Part shown: in pieces, positions 43,201 to 53,779 of the stretch
Position numbering within the stretch: position 1 is the first letter of the stretch
Layout: every line of letters begins with the position of its first letter
Assembly: GCA_024803745.1 (NCBI GenBank)
Contig: JANJXV010000049.1
Coordinates: 2,320,001 to 2,384,000, forward strand
Length of the DNA: 64,000 bases
DNA from: Megascapheus bottae
Taxonomy: Eukaryota; Chordata; Mammalia; Rodentia; Geomyidae
Reading direction: 5' to 3'
Program-made: the position numbers and the translations under genes
The notes under the pieces: generated by a model
Seen by the model: the letters and a program-made list of their open reading frames with translations, nothing else
The model's database searches: none
Told to the model about the DNA's origin: nothing

Positions 43201-44089
43201 GGTTAGGGTTAGGGTTAGCCTTAGTTTTAGGGTTAGGGTAAGGGTAAGGGAAAGGGTAAGGTTAGGGTTAGGGTTAGGTTATGGTTTAGGGTTAGGCTTA
43301 GGCTTAGGGTAGGGGTTAGGGTAAGGGTAAGTGTTAGGGTTAGGGTTAGTGTTAGGATAAGGGTAAGGGTTAGGGTTAGGGTTAGGGTTAGGATTAGAGT
43401 TATTGTAAGGGATTAGGGTTAGGGTTACGGTTAGGGTTAGGGTGAGGATAAGTGTAAGGGTTAGGGTAAGGGTAATGGTTAGGGATAGGATTAGGTTTAG
43501 GGTTGGGGTTAATGTTAGGGTTGGGGTTAGGGTAAGTGTAAGTGTTAGGGTAGTGTTAGGGTAAGGGTTAGGGTTAGAGTTAGGGTTACGGTTAGGGTTA
43601 GGGTAAGGGTATGTGTTAGGGTTAACGTTAGGGTTAGCATTAGGGTAAGCGTAAGGGTTATGGTTAGGGTTACGGTTAAGGTAAGTGTAAGGGTTAGGTT
43701 TAGGGTTAGTATTAGGTTTAGGGTAAGGGTTTGGTTTATGTTTAGGATAAGGTAAGGTTTGGGTTAGGGTTAGGGTTAGGGTTAGGGTAAGGGTAAGGTT
43801 TAGGGTTAGCGTTAGGGTTATGGTTAGTCTTAGGTTTATGGTTAGGGTTAGGGTAAGGGTTAGGGTTAGGATTAGGGTAAGGGTTAGGGTTTGGGTTAGG
43901 GTTATTGTTAGAGTTAGGGTTAGGGTTAGGGTTAGGTTTAGGTTGCGGGTGAGGGTTAGGTTTAGGGTTAGTGTTAGAATAAGGTTAAGGGTTAGGGTTA
44001 GGGTTAGGATTAGAGTTATTGTAAGGGGTTAAGGTTAGGGTTAAGGTTAGGGTGAGGGTGAGGGTTAGGTTTAGGCTTAGGGTTGGGGT
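43201..44089 (+). repeat. Variant telomeric repeat with weak 0.6-kb periodicity
   Basis: GATTAGAGTTATTGTAAGGG occurs near 43392 and 44007 (about 615 bases). TTAGTCTTAGGTTTATGG is at 43824 and recurs at 44473 (649 bases) and 47831. Copies are diverged; no clean unit edge can be drawn. Confidence 0.5.
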
Positions 44090-45060
44090 AAGGGTTAGGG
44101 TTAGGGTAAGGGTATGTGTTAGTGTTAGGATTAGGGTTAGGGTAAGGGTTAGGGTTAGCGTTAGGGTAAGGGTAAGGGTTAAGGTTAGGGTTAGGGTTAT
44201 GGTAAGGGTAAGGGTTAGGGTTAGGGTTAGCATAAGTTTTAGGGTAAGGGTTATGGTTATGTTTAGGGTAAGGGTAAGTTTTAGTTTTAGGGTTAGGGTT
44301 AGGGTTAGTGTTAGGGTAAGGGTTAGGGTTTGGGTTAGGGTTAGGGATAGGGTTAGGTTTAGGGTTAGGGTTAGGGTAAGGGTTAGGGTTTGGGTTAGGG
44401 TTAGGGATAGGGTTAGGTTTAGGGTTAGGGTTAGGGTAAGGGTAAGGGTTAGGGTTACGGTTAGGGTTATGGTTAGTCTTAGGTTTATGGTTAGGGTTAG
44501 GGTAAGGGCAAGAGTTAGGCTTATGCTTAGGGATAAGGTTAGGGTTAGGGTTAGGGTTAGTGTTAAGGTTAGCGTTAGGTTTAGGGTTAGGTTTAGGGTA
44601 AGGGTTAGGGTTAGGATTAGGGTAAGGATTAGGGTTAGGGTTAGGGGTTAGGGTTAGGAATAGGGTTAGGGTAAGGTTTGGAGTTAGGGTTAGGTTTAGG
44701 GTAAGGGTAAGGGTTAGGGTTAGGGTTATTGTTAGGTTTAGTGTCAGGGTTAAGGTTAGGGTTAGGGTAAGGGTTAGGGTTAGGATTAGGGTTAGGTTTA
44801 GGTTTAGGTTTAGGGTTATGGTAAGGGTTAGGGTTAGGGTAAGGGTATGTGTTAGGGTTAGGATTACGGTTAGGGTAAGGGTTAGGGTTAGCATTAGGGT
44901 AAGGGTAAGGGTTAAGTTTAGGGTTAGGGTTATGGTAGGGGTAAGGGTTAGGGTTAGGGTTAGCATAAGTTTTAGGGTAAGGGTTAGGGTTTTGTTTAGG
45001 GTAAGGGTAAGTTTTAGTTTTAGGGTTAGGGTTAGGGTTAGGGTTAGTGTTAGAGTTAGG
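44090..45060 (+). repeat. 733-base duplication
   Basis: GTATGTGTTAG followed by a GCRTTAGGGTAAGGGTAAGG stretch and then CATAAGTTTTAGGG occurs at about 44111-44320 and 44843-45060; CATAAG is at 44231 and 44964 (733 bases). Confidence 0.65.
44311..44430 (+). repeat. 60-base perfect tandem duplication
   Basis: Positions 44311-44370 and 44371-44430 are identical by eye: ten hexamers including TTTGGG, GGGATAGGG and one TTAGGT. The related block near 47.73-47.79 kb has a single copy, so the doubling is local. Confidence 0.9.
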
Positions 45061-45109
45061 GTAAGGGGTTAGGGTTAGGGTTAAGGTTAGGGTTAGGGTT
45101 AGGGTAAGG

Positions 45110-45560
45110 GTAAGGCTTAGGTTTAGGGTTAGGTTAGGGTTAGGTTTAGGGTTAGGGTTAGGGTTAGGGTTAGGGTTACGTTAAGGGTTAGGGTTAGGGT
45201 TAGGGTAAGGGTTAGGTTTAGAGTTAGGGTTAGGATTAGGGTTAGGGTTAGGTAAGGGTAAAGGTGAGGGTTAGGTTTAGGGTTAGGGTCAGGGTAAGGT
45301 AAGTGTTAAATTTAGGGTTAGGGTTAGGGTTAGGGTTAGGTGTAGGTTTAGGGATGGGGTTAGGGTAAGGGTTAGGGTTAGGGTTAGGGCGAGGGTAATA
45401 GTTAGGGATAGAGTTAGGGTTAGGTTTAGGGTTAGGGTAAGGGTAAGAGTTAGGGTTAGCTTTAAGTTTAGGGTTAGGGGAAGGGGAAGGGTTAAGTTTA
45501 GGGTTAGGGTTAGGTTTAGTGTTAGGGTTATAGTTAGGGTTAGGGTAAGGGTTAGGATTA
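45110..45560 (+). repeat. 0.45-kb block repeated 7,210 bases on
   Basis: GTTACGTTAAG, GTGTTAAATTTAGGG (45303) and GGGATAGAGTTAGGG (45405) match 52.33-52.77 kb; both latter landmarks give an offset of exactly 7,210. GGGGAAGGGGAAGGGTTAA at 45477 also links it to 48626, 48902 and 52883. Confidence 0.65.
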
Positions 45561-45599
45561 GGGTTAGGGTTAGTGTTAGGGTTATGGTTGGGGTTAGGG

Positions 45600-46255
45600 T
45601 AAGGGTTAAGGTTAGGGTTAGGGTTAGGGTTAGGGTTAGTTTTAGGGTAAGAGTTAGGGTTAGGTTTAGGTAAGGGGAAGGTTTAGTGTTAGGGTTAGGT
45701 TAAGGGTAAGGCTTAGGGTTAGGATTAGGTTAGGGTTAGGTTTAGGGTTAGGGTTCGGTTTAGGTTTGGGTTTAGGTAAGGGTTAGGTTTAGGGATAGGG
45801 TAAGGGTTAGGGTTAGAGTTAGGGTTAGGATTAGGGTTAGAGTTATGTAAGGGTAAGGGTTAGGGTTAGGTTTAGGGTTAGGGTTAGGGTAAGGGTAAGG
45901 GTTAAATTTAGGGTTAGGGTTAGTGTTAGGGTTAGGTTTAGGTTTAGGGTTAGGGTTAGGGTAAATGTTAGGGTTAGGGTTAGGGTTAGGGTTAGAGTTA
46001 CGGTTAGAGTTAGGGTTAGGGTTAGGGTTAGGGAAAGGATAAGGTTTAGGGTTACTGTTAGTTTTAGGGTTAGGGTTATGGTTAAGTTTAGGGTTAGGGT
46101 TAGGGTTAAGGTTAGGGTTAGTGTTAGCGTTAGGGTAAGGGTAAGGGTTAGGACTAGGGTTAGGGTTAAGGTAAGAGTAAGGTTTAGGGTTAGGGTTAGG
46201 GTTATGGTTAGGGTAAGTTTTAGGGTTAGATTTAGGGTAAGGGTAAGTTTTAGGG
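45600..46255 (+). repeat. Triplicated 0.55-0.65-kb block, copy 1
   Basis: Landmarks in order: GTTTTAGGGTAAGAGTTAGGG (45639), GAGTTATGTAAGGG (45841), GGTAAATGTTAGGG (near 45960), TTAGGACTAGGG (near 46149, GGGCTAGGG elsewhere), TTAGATTTAGGGTAAGGG (46226). The same order occurs at about 46860-47460 and 49890-50560. Confidence 0.75.
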
Positions 46256-46359
46256 TTAGGGTTAGTGTTATGGTTATGGTTAGGATTATGGTAAGGGTAA
46301 GGGTTAGGGTTAGGGTTAGGGTTAGGGGTTAGGGTTATGGTTATTGTTAGGGTAATGTT

Positions 46360-46859
46360 TAGCGTTAGGGTTAGGGTAAGGGTAAGGGTTAGGGTTAAAA
46401 TTAGGGTTACTGTTAGGGTAAGGGTTAAAATTAAGGTTAGGGTTAGGGTTAGGGTAAGGGTTAGATTTAGGGTTAGGGTTAGTTTTAGGGTTAATTGAGG
46501 GTAAGGGTAAGGGTTAGGTTTAGGGTTAGGGTTAGGGTTAGGGTAAGGGTAAGGATTAGGGTTAGGGTTAGGCTAAGGGTTAGTTTTAGGGTTAGGGTTA
46601 GGGTTAGAGTTATGGTTAGGGTTAGTGTAAGGGGAGGGGTTAGGGTTTGGGTTAGAGTTAGGTTTAGGGTAAGGGTTAGGGTTAGGATTTGGCTTATGTT
46701 TAGTGTAAGGGTTAGGGCTAGTGTTAGGTTTAAAGTTAGGGTAAGGTTTAGTATTAGGGTTAGGTTTAGGGTTATTGTTAGGGTAAGGGCAAGTGTTAGG
46801 TTTAGGGTTAGGGTTAAGGTTAGGGTTAGTGTTACGGTTAGGGTTAGGTTTAGGTTTAG
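46360..46859 (+). repeat. Variant telomeric repeat between block copies
   Basis: Contains two TTAAAATT stretches (46394-46431), AAGGGGAGGGG-type sequence near 46631, GGATTTGGCTTATG near 46685, and TTATTGTTAGGGTAAGGG at 46772, the last shared with 40312 and 56424. No gene-like content. Confidence 0.5.
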
Positions 46860-47460
46860 GGTTAGGGTTAAGGTTAGGGTTAGGGTTAGGTTAAGGTTAA
46901 GGCTTAGGGTTAGGGTTAGGTTAGGGTTAGGTTTAGGGTTAGGGTTCGGTTGAGGTTTAGGTTTAGGTAAGGGTTAGCGGTAGGGTTAGGGTAAGGGTTA
47001 GGGTTAGAGTTAGGGTTAGGATTAGGGTTAGAGTTATGTAAGGTTAAGGGTTAGGGTTAGGTTTAGGGTTAGGGTTAGGGTAAGGGTAAGGGTTAAATTT
47101 AGGGTTAGGGTTAGGGTTAGGTTTAGGTTTAGGGTTAGGGTTAGGGTAAATGTTAGGGTTAGGGTTAGGGTTAGGGTTAGAGTTAGGGTTAGTGTTAGGG
47201 TTGGGATTATGGTTAGGGAAAGGATAAAGTTTAGGGTTAAGGTTAGTTTTAGGGTTAGGATTATGATTAAGTTTAGGGTTAGGGTTAGGTTTAAGTTTAG
47301 GGTTAGTGTTAGCGTTAGGGTAAGGGTAAGGGTTAGGGCTAGGGTTAGGGTTAAGGTAAGGGTAAGATTAGGGTTAGGGTTAGGGTTATGGTTAGGGTAA
47401 GTTTTAGGGTTAGATTTAGGGTAAGGGTAAGGTTTAGGGTTAGGGTTAGGGTTAGGGTTA
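46860..47460 (+). repeat. Triplicated block, copy 2
   Basis: Offset 1,191 from copy 1 at TTATGTAAGG (47034). It has GGGATTATGG and GATAAAGTTTAGGG near 47.20 kb, where the other two copies read GATAAGGTTTAGGG. Confidence 0.75.
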
Positions 47461-47514
47461 GAGGTTAGGTTTAGGGTTAGGGTTAGGTTTAGGTTTAGGT
47501 TTAGGATTAGTGAA

Positions 47515-47910
47515 ATGTTAAGGGTTAGGGTTAGGGTTAGGGTTAGGGTTAGGGTTAGGGTTAGGGTACGGGTAAGGTTAGGGTTAGGGTTAGGGTTAGG
47601 GTTAGTGTTAGAGTTAGGATTAGGGGTTAGGGTTAGGGTAAAGGTTAGGGTTAGGGTTAGGGTTTGGTTTTGGGTTAGGGTTAAGATTAGGGTAAGGGTA
47701 AGTGTTAGGGTTAGGATTAGGGTTAGGGTTAGGGTAAGGGTTAGGGTTTGGGTTAGGGTTAGGGATAGGGTTAGGTTTAGGGTTAGGGTTAGGGTAAGGG
47801 TAAGGGTTAGGGTTACGGTTAGGGTTATGGTTAGTCTTAGGTTTATGGTTAGGGTTAGGGTAAGGGCAAGAGTTAGGGTTATGCTTAGGGATAAGGTTAG
47901 GGTGAGGGTT
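47515..47910 (+). repeat. Perfect run plus block related to 44.34-44.56 kb
   Basis: Seven perfect TTAGGG at 47525-47566. Then 47.70-47.91 kb follows 44.34-44.56 kb at offset 3,358: TTTGGG, GGGATAGGG, TTAGTCTTAGGTTTATGG (47831), GGGCAAGAGTTAGG, TTATGCTTAGGG. It has only one copy of the 60-base unit doubled at 44311. Confidence 0.7.
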
Positions 47911-48424
47911 AGGGTTAGGGTTGGGGTAAGGGTTAGGGTTAGGATTAGGGTAAGGGTTAGGGTTAGGGTTAGGGGTTAGGTTTAGGATTAGGGTTAGGGT
48001 AAGGTTTGGAGTTAGGGTTAGGTTTAGGGTAAGGGTTAGGGTTAGGGTTAGGGTAAGGGTAATGATTAAGGTTAGAGTTAGGGTTAGGTTTAGGGTAGGG
48101 TTAGGGTTAGGGTAAAGTTAAGGGTTAGGGTTAAGGTTAGGGTTAGGTTTAGGTTTAGGGTTAGGGTAACGTTAATGGTTAGGTTTGGGATTAGGGTTAG
48201 GTTTAGGGTTAGGGTTAGGGTTAGGTTTAGGTTTAGGATTAGGGAAATGGTAAGGGTTAGGGTTAAGGTAAGGGTTAGGGTTAGGGTTAGGGTTATTGTT
48301 AGGGTTAGGGTAAGGGTAAGGGTTAGGGTTAGGTTTAGAGTTAGGTTTAGGTTTAGGATTAGGGTAAGGGTTAAGGTTAGGGTTAGGGTTAGTGCTAGGA
48401 TAAGGGTAAGCATTAGGGATAGCG

Positions 48425-48985
48425 TTAGGGTTAGGGTTAGAGTTAGGGGTAGGTTTAGGTTTAGGGTAAGGGTATGTGTTAGGGATAAGTTGAGGGTAAG
48501 TGTTAGGGTTAAGGTTAGGGTTAGGGTTAGGGTAAGGGTAAGAGTTACGGTTAGAGTTAGGTTTAGGGTTAGGGTTACGGTTAGGGTAAGGGTAAGTGTT
48601 AGGGTTAGAGTTAGGTTTAGGGTTAGGGGAAGGGGAAGGGTTAAGTTTAGGGTTAGGGTTAGGTTTAGGGTTAGGGTTATGGTTAGGGTTAGGGTAAGGG
48701 TTAGGGTTAGGGTTAGAGTTAGGGGTAGGTTTAGGTTTAGGGTAAGGGTATGTGTTAGGGATAAGTTGAGGGTAAGTGTTAGGGTTAAGGTTAGGGTTAG
48801 GGTTAGGGTAAGGGTAAGAGTTACGGTTAGAGTTAGGTTTAGGGTTAGGGTTACGGTTAGGGTAAGGGTAAGTGTTAGGGTTAGAGTTAGGTTTAGGGTT
48901 AGGGGAAGGGGAAGGGTTAAGTTTAGGGTTAGGGTTAGGTTTAGGGTTAGGGTTATGGTTAGGGTTAGGGTAAGGGTTAGGGTTA
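48425..48985 (+). repeat. 276-base tandem duplication, identical by eye
   Basis: Two copies meet near 48711. Each carries GTATGTGTTAGGGATAAG (AAGTTGAGGG at 48487 and 48763), two ACGG-containing hexamers and GGGGAAGGGGAAGGGTTAA (48626, 48902). 276 bases is 46 hexamers. I found no difference between the copies on reading through, pointing to a recent event. Confidence 0.9.
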
Positions 48986-49440
48986 GGGTTAGGGTTAGAA
49001 TTAGGTTTGGGGTTAGGGTAAGGGTAAGGGTTAGGGCTAGGGTTAGAGTTAAAGTTAGGGTTAGGGTTAGGGTTAGGGTTAGGGTTAGGGTTAGGGTTAG
49101 GATAAGAGTTAGGGTAAGGGTTAGGGTTAGGTTTAGGGTGAGGGTTAGGGTAAGGTTAAGGGTTAGGGTTATGGTTAGGGGTTAGTTTTAGGGTTAGGTT
49201 TAGGATTAGAGAAAGGGTAAGGGTTAGGGTTAAGGTTAGGTTTAGGGTTAGGGCTAGGGTTAGGGTACGGGTAAGGTTAAGGGTTAGGGTTAGGTTTAGG
49301 GTTAGGTTTAGGGAAAGGGTAATAGTTAGCGTTAGGGTTATGGTTAGGGTAAGGGTGAGGGTTAGGTTTAGGGTTAGGGTAAGGGTAATGGTTAGGGTTA
49401 GGTTTAGGGTTAGGGTTAGTGTTAGGTTTAGGGTAAGGGT
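48986..49440 (+). repeat. Block colinear with 52.95-53.43 kb
   Basis: Seven perfect TTAGGG at 49055-49096, then TTTAGGGAAAGGGTAATAG at 49308, which recurs at 53299 (offset 3,991), in line with GGGGAAGGGGAAGGG at 48902/52883 (3,981). So about 48.6-49.44 kb and 52.7-53.43 kb are a duplicated pair. Confidence 0.6.
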
Positions 49441-49889
49441 TAGGTTATGGTTGGGGTTAGGGTTAGGTTTAGTGTTGGAGTTAAGGTTAGGCTTAGGGTA
49501 AGGGTAAAGGTTAGGGTTCGGCTTAGGGTTAGGTTTAGGATAAGTGTTAGGGTAAGGGTTGGGGTTAGGGTTAGGTTTAGGGTTGGGGTTAAGATTAGGG
49601 TTAGTATTAGGGTTAGGGTAAGTGTTAGGGTTACGATCAGGGTTAGAGTTAGGGTAAGGATTAGGGTTAGGGTTAGGGTAGGGTTTAGGTTTAGGGTTAG
49701 GGTTAGCATTAGGGTTATTGTTAGAGTTAGGTTAAGGGGTTAGGGTTAGGGTTAAGTTTAGGGTTAGGGTTAGGGTTAGGTTTTGGGTTAGGGTTAGGAT
49801 TAGGGTAAGGGTAAGTGTTAGGGTTAGGATTAGGGTTAGGGTTAGGGTAAAGGTTAGGGTTAGGATTACGGTTAGGGTTAGGGTAAGAG
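49441..49889 (+). repeat. Variant telomeric repeat rich in TTGGGG
   Basis: TTGGGG or GTTGGAG hexamers recur near 49449, 49473, 49558 and 49583. TTACGATCAGGG lies near 49631, with the only GATC I noticed. No clear partner elsewhere. Confidence 0.45.
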
Positions 49890-50560
49890 TAAGGGTTAAG
49901 GTTAGGGTTAGGGTTAGGGTTAGGGTTAGTTTTAGGGTAAGAGTTAGGGTTAGGTTTAGGGTAAGGGGAAGGGTTAGGGTTAGGGTTAGGTTTAGGGTAA
50001 GGCTTAGGGTTAGGGTTAGGTTAGTGTTAGGGTTAGGGTTAGGGTTAGATTTAGTGTTAGGTTTAGGTAAGGGTTAGGGTTAGGGTTAGGGTAAGGGTTA
50101 GGGTTAGAGTCAGGGTTAGGATTAGGGTTAGAGTTATATAAGGGTAAGGGTTAGGGTTAGGTTTAGGGTTAGGGTTAGGGTAATGGTAAGGGTTAAATTT
50201 AGGGTTAGGGTTAGTGTTAGGTTTAGGTTTAGGGTTAGGGTTAGGGTAAATGTTAGGGTTAGCATTAGGGTTAGGGTTAGGGTTAGTGTTAGGGTTAGGG
50301 TTAGGGTTAGGGAAAGGATAAGGTTTAGGGTTAAGGTTAGTTTTAGGGTTAGGGTTATGGTTAAGTTTAGGGTTAGGGTTAGGGTTAGGGTTAAGGTTAG
50401 ATTTAGTGTTAGCGTTAGGGTAAGGGTAAGGGTTAGGGCTAGGGTTAGGCTTAAGGTAAGGGTAAGGATTAGGGTTAGGGTTAGGGTTATGGTTAGGGTA
50501 AGGTTTAGGGTTAGATTTAGTGTAAGGTTAAGGTTTAGGGTTAGGGTTAGGGTTAGGTTA
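49890..50560 (+). repeat. Triplicated block, copy 3
   Basis: Offset 4,291 from copy 1 (GTTTTAGGGTAAGAG near 49929, TTATATAAGGG at 50134, GGGCTAGGG near 50436, TTAGATTTAGTGTAAGG at 50511). Unlike copies 1 and 2 it reads TTATATAAGG for TTATGTAAGG. Confidence 0.75.
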
Positions 50561-50619
50561 TGGTTAGGGTTACGGTAAGGGTAAGGGTTAGCGTTAGGTT
50601 TAGAGTTAGGTTTATGTTT

Positions 50620-51230
50620 AGGATGTGGGTAACGGTAAGTGTTAGGGTTAGGGTTAGGGTAAGGCTTAAGGTTAGTGTTAGGTTTAGGGTTAGGGTAAGG
50701 GTAAGTGTTAGTGTGAGGGTTAGGTTTAGGGTTAGTGTTAGGATAAGGGTAAGCGTTAGGGATAGTGTTAGGGTTAGGGTTAGGGTTAAGTTAAGTTTAG
50801 GTTTAGGGTAAGGGTAAGGGTTAGGGTTAAGTTTAGGGTTAGGGTTAGGGTTAGGGTAAGGGTAAGGGTCAGGTTTAGGTTTAGGGTTAGGTTGAGTGTA
50901 AGGGTAAGAGTTAGGTTTAGGGTTAGGGTTAGGTTTAGTGTTAGGGTTAGGGTTAATGTTAGGGTTAGGGAAAGGATAAGGTTTAGGGTTAAGGTTAGGT
51001 TTAGGATTAGGGTTATGGTTAAGTTTAGGGTTAGAGTTAGGGTTAGGGTAATGGTAAGGTTTAGGGTTAGGTTTAGGATTAGGGTTAGGTTAAGGGTAAG
51101 TGTTAGTGTTAAGGTTAGGGTCAGGGTTAGGTTTAGGGTTAGGGTTAGGGTAGGGTAAGGGTAAGGGTTAGGGTTAAAATTAGGGTTAGTGTTAGGGTAA
51201 GGGTTAGGATTAGGTTTAGGGTTAGGTTTA
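50620..51230 (+). repeat. 0.6-kb block repeated at 55.11-55.70 kb
   Basis: GGATAAGGGTAAGCGTTAGG at 50741/55234 (offset 4,493) and GTAATGGTAAGG with TCAGGG and TTAAAATTAGG at 51048/55524 (offset 4,476). Also related in part to 48.40-48.47 kb. Confidence 0.7.
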
Positions 51231-51439
51231 GGGTTAGGGTTAGGGTAAGGGTAAGGGTTAGGTTTAGGGTTAGTGTAAGGGTAGGGTTTAGGGTTAGGAT
51301 TAGGATTAGGGTTAGTGTAAGGGTAGGGGTTAGGGTTAGGGTTAGGGTTAGGGTAAGTGTTAGGGGAAGTGTTAGGGGTAGGGTTAGGTTTAGGGTTGGG
51401 GTTAAGTTTAGGGTTAGTGTTAGGGTAAGGTTAATGTTT

Positions 51440-51895
51440 TGGGTTAATATTAGGGTTAGGGTAAGTGTTAGGGTTAAGGTCAGGGTTAGGGTTATGGTTA
51501 GGGTTAGGGTAAGGGTTAAGGTTAGGGTTAGGGTTAGGGTTATGGTTAGGGTTACGGTTAGGGTTAGTGTTAGGGTTAGGGTAACGGAATGTGTTAGGGT
51601 TTGGGTTAGGGTTAAGGTTAGGGTTAGGGTTAGCGTTAGGGTAAGGGTAAGAGTTAGGGCTAGGGTTAGGGTTAAGGTAAGGGCAAGGTTTAGGGTTAGG
51701 TTTAGGGTTATGGTTAGGGTAAGGTTTAGGGTTAGATTTAGTGTAAGGGTAAGTTTTAGGGTTAGGGTTAGGGTTAGGGTTAGGGTAAGGGTTAGGGTTA
51801 GGGTTAGGGTTAGGGTTAGAGTAAGGGTAAGGGTTAGGTTAGGGTTAGGTTTAGGTGTTAGGGTTAGGGTTAGGGTTAGGGTTAGGGTTAGGGTA
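51440..51895 (+). repeat. 0.45-kb block repeated at 53.78-54.20 kb
   Basis: GTAACGGAATGTGTTAGG at 51581 and GGAACGGAATGTGTTAG at 53921 give an offset of 2,340; GGGCTAGGG/GGGCCAGGG and TTAGATTTAGTGTAAG (51732, 54072) follow at the same offset. A third relative starts near 54890 and a fourth near 41.03 kb. Confidence 0.75.
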
Positions 51896-52325
51896 AGGGT
51901 AAGGGTTAGGGTTAGGGTTAGGATTAAGGTTAGTTTTAGGGTTCGGTTTAGTGTAAGGGTAAGGGTTAGGGTTAGGTTTAGGTGTTAGGGTTAGGGTTAA
52001 GGTTAGGGTTAGGTTTAGGGTTAGGGTTAGGATTAGGGTAAGGGTAAGGGTTAGGGTTAGGATTAGGGTTAGTTTTAGTGTTAGGGTAAGTGTAAGGGTA
52101 AGGGTTAGGGTGAGGGTTAGAGTTATGTTGAGGGTTGGCGTTAGGGTTAGGGTTAGATTTAGGGTTAGGGTTAGGTTTAGAGTTAGGGTTAGGATTTGGG
52201 TTAGGGTTAGGGATTGGGTTAGGTTTAGGGTTAGTGTTAGGGTAAGGGTAAGGGTTAAGGTTATGGTTAGGGTTAGGGTATGGTTTAGGGTAAGTGTTAG
52301 GTTAGGTTTAGGGTAAGGGGAAGGT
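51896..52325 (+). repeat. Variant telomeric repeat
   Basis: Contains TTTAGGTGTTAGGG near 51979, GTTATGTTGAGGGTTGGCG near 52122 (the last not seen elsewhere), GGATTTGGG and GGGATTGGG near 52192-52217. No gene-like content. Confidence 0.45.
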
Positions 52326-53430
52326 TTAGGGTTAGGGTTACGTTAAGTGTAACGCTTAGGGTTAGGGTTAGGTTTGGGTTGGGTTTAGGGTTAGGGTTAG
52401 GGTTAGGGTTAGGGTAAGGGTTAGGGTTAGAGTTAGGGTTAGGAATAGGGTTAGGGTTAGGTAAGGGTAAGGGTAAGGGTTAGGTTTAGGGTTAGGGTCA
52501 GGGTAAGGGTAAGTGTTAAATTTAGGGTTAGGGTTAGGGTTAGGGTTAGCTTTAGGTTTGGGGTTAGGGTAAGGGTTACTGTTAGGGTTAGGGTTAGGGT
52601 GAGGTTAAGAGTTAGGGATAGAGTTAGGGTTAGGGTTAGGGTTAGTGTAAGTGTAAGAGTTAGGTTAGGGTAAGGGGAAGGGTTAAGTTTAGTGTTAGGG
52701 TTAGGATTAGGGTTAGAGTTATGGTTAGGGTTAGGGTAAGGGTTAGGGTTAGGGGTAGGGTTAGGGTTAGGGTTAGGGGTGGGGTTAGGGTAAGGGTAAG
52801 GGTTAGGTTTAGGGTTAGAGTTAGGGTTAGGGTTAGGGTTAGGGTAAGGGTAAGAGTTAGGGTTAGGTTTAAGTTTAGGATTAGGGGAAGGGGAAGGGTT
52901 AAATTTAGGGTTAGGGTTAGGTTTAGGGTTAGAGTTATGGTTAGGGTTAGGGTAAGGGTTAGGGTGAGGGTTAGGGTAAGGGTAAGGGTTAGGGTTAGGG
53001 TTAGGGTTAGGGAAAGGTTAAGGGTTAGGGTTAGGGTTAGAGTTAGGGTAAGGATTAGGGTTAGGGTTAGGGTAAGGGTTAGGTTTACGGTTAGGGTTAG
53101 CATTAAGGTTAGAGTTAGGGTAAGGGAAAGGTAAGGAGTAGAATTAGGGTTAGGCTAAGGGTAAGGGTTAGGGTTAGGTTTAGGTTTAGGGCTAGGTTTA
53201 GGTTTAGGGTAACGGTAAGGGTTAGGGTTAAAGTTAGGGTTAGGTTTAGGGTTAAGGTTAGGGTAAGGTTAACGGTTAGGGTTAGGTTTAGGGTTAGGTT
53301 TAGGGAAAGGGTAATAGTTAGGGCTACGGTTAGGGTTAGTGTAAGGGTAAGGGTTAGGTTTAGGGTTAGGGTTAGGGTAAGGGTTAGGGTTAGGTTTAGG
53401 GTTAGGGTAAGGGTAAGGATTAGGTTTGGT
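52326..53430 (+). repeat. Composite of copies from 45.1-45.6 kb and 48.6-49.4 kb
   Basis: 52.33-52.77 kb matches 45.11-45.56 kb (offset 7,210), and from about 52.73 kb the sequence follows 48.6-49.4 kb at about 3,981-3,991. The change of partner within one stretch marks an exchange junction near 52.7 kb. Confidence 0.6.
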
Positions 53431-53779
53431 TTACGGTTAGGGTAAGGGTAACTGTTAGGGTTAGGTTTACGGTTAGGATTAGTGTTAGGGTTAGGGTAAG
53501 GGTCAGTGTTACGTTTAGGGTTAGGGTTAGGTTTAGGGTTAGGGTTAATGTGAGGGTTAGGGTAAGGGTAAGGGTTACGGTTAAGGGTAGGGTTAGTGTT
53601 AGGTTTAGGGTTAGGGTTAAGGTTAGGATTAGGGTTAGGGTAAGGGTAAGGGTTAGGGTTAGGGTTAGGGTAGGGGTAAGGGTTAGGTTTAGCATTAGGG
53701 TTAGGGTTAGGGTTAGGGTTAGGTTTAGGGTTAGGGTTAGGGTAAGGGTAAGGGATAGGTTTAGTGTTAGGGTTAGGTT
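53431..53779 (+). repeat. Block related to 61.44-61.63 kb
   Basis: GGTCAGTGTTACGTTTAGGG near 53500 and GTTAATGTGAGGG near 53544 correspond to GCTCAGTGTTACATTTAGGG near 61542 and GTTAATGTTGGG near 61587. Both follow TTTAGGGAAAGGGTAATAG (53299, 61375). Confidence 0.5.

Noticed and set aside
44311..44430. CRISPR-like repeat-spacer structure
   Set aside because: The duplicated units are contiguous and made of the same hexamers; there are no unique spacers and no cas genes.
49620..49640. Transposon or retroelement remnants in the array
   Set aside because: I read for poly-A tails, terminal repeats, target-site duplications and non-telomeric sequence and found none; the most divergent short words still fit the hexamer frame.
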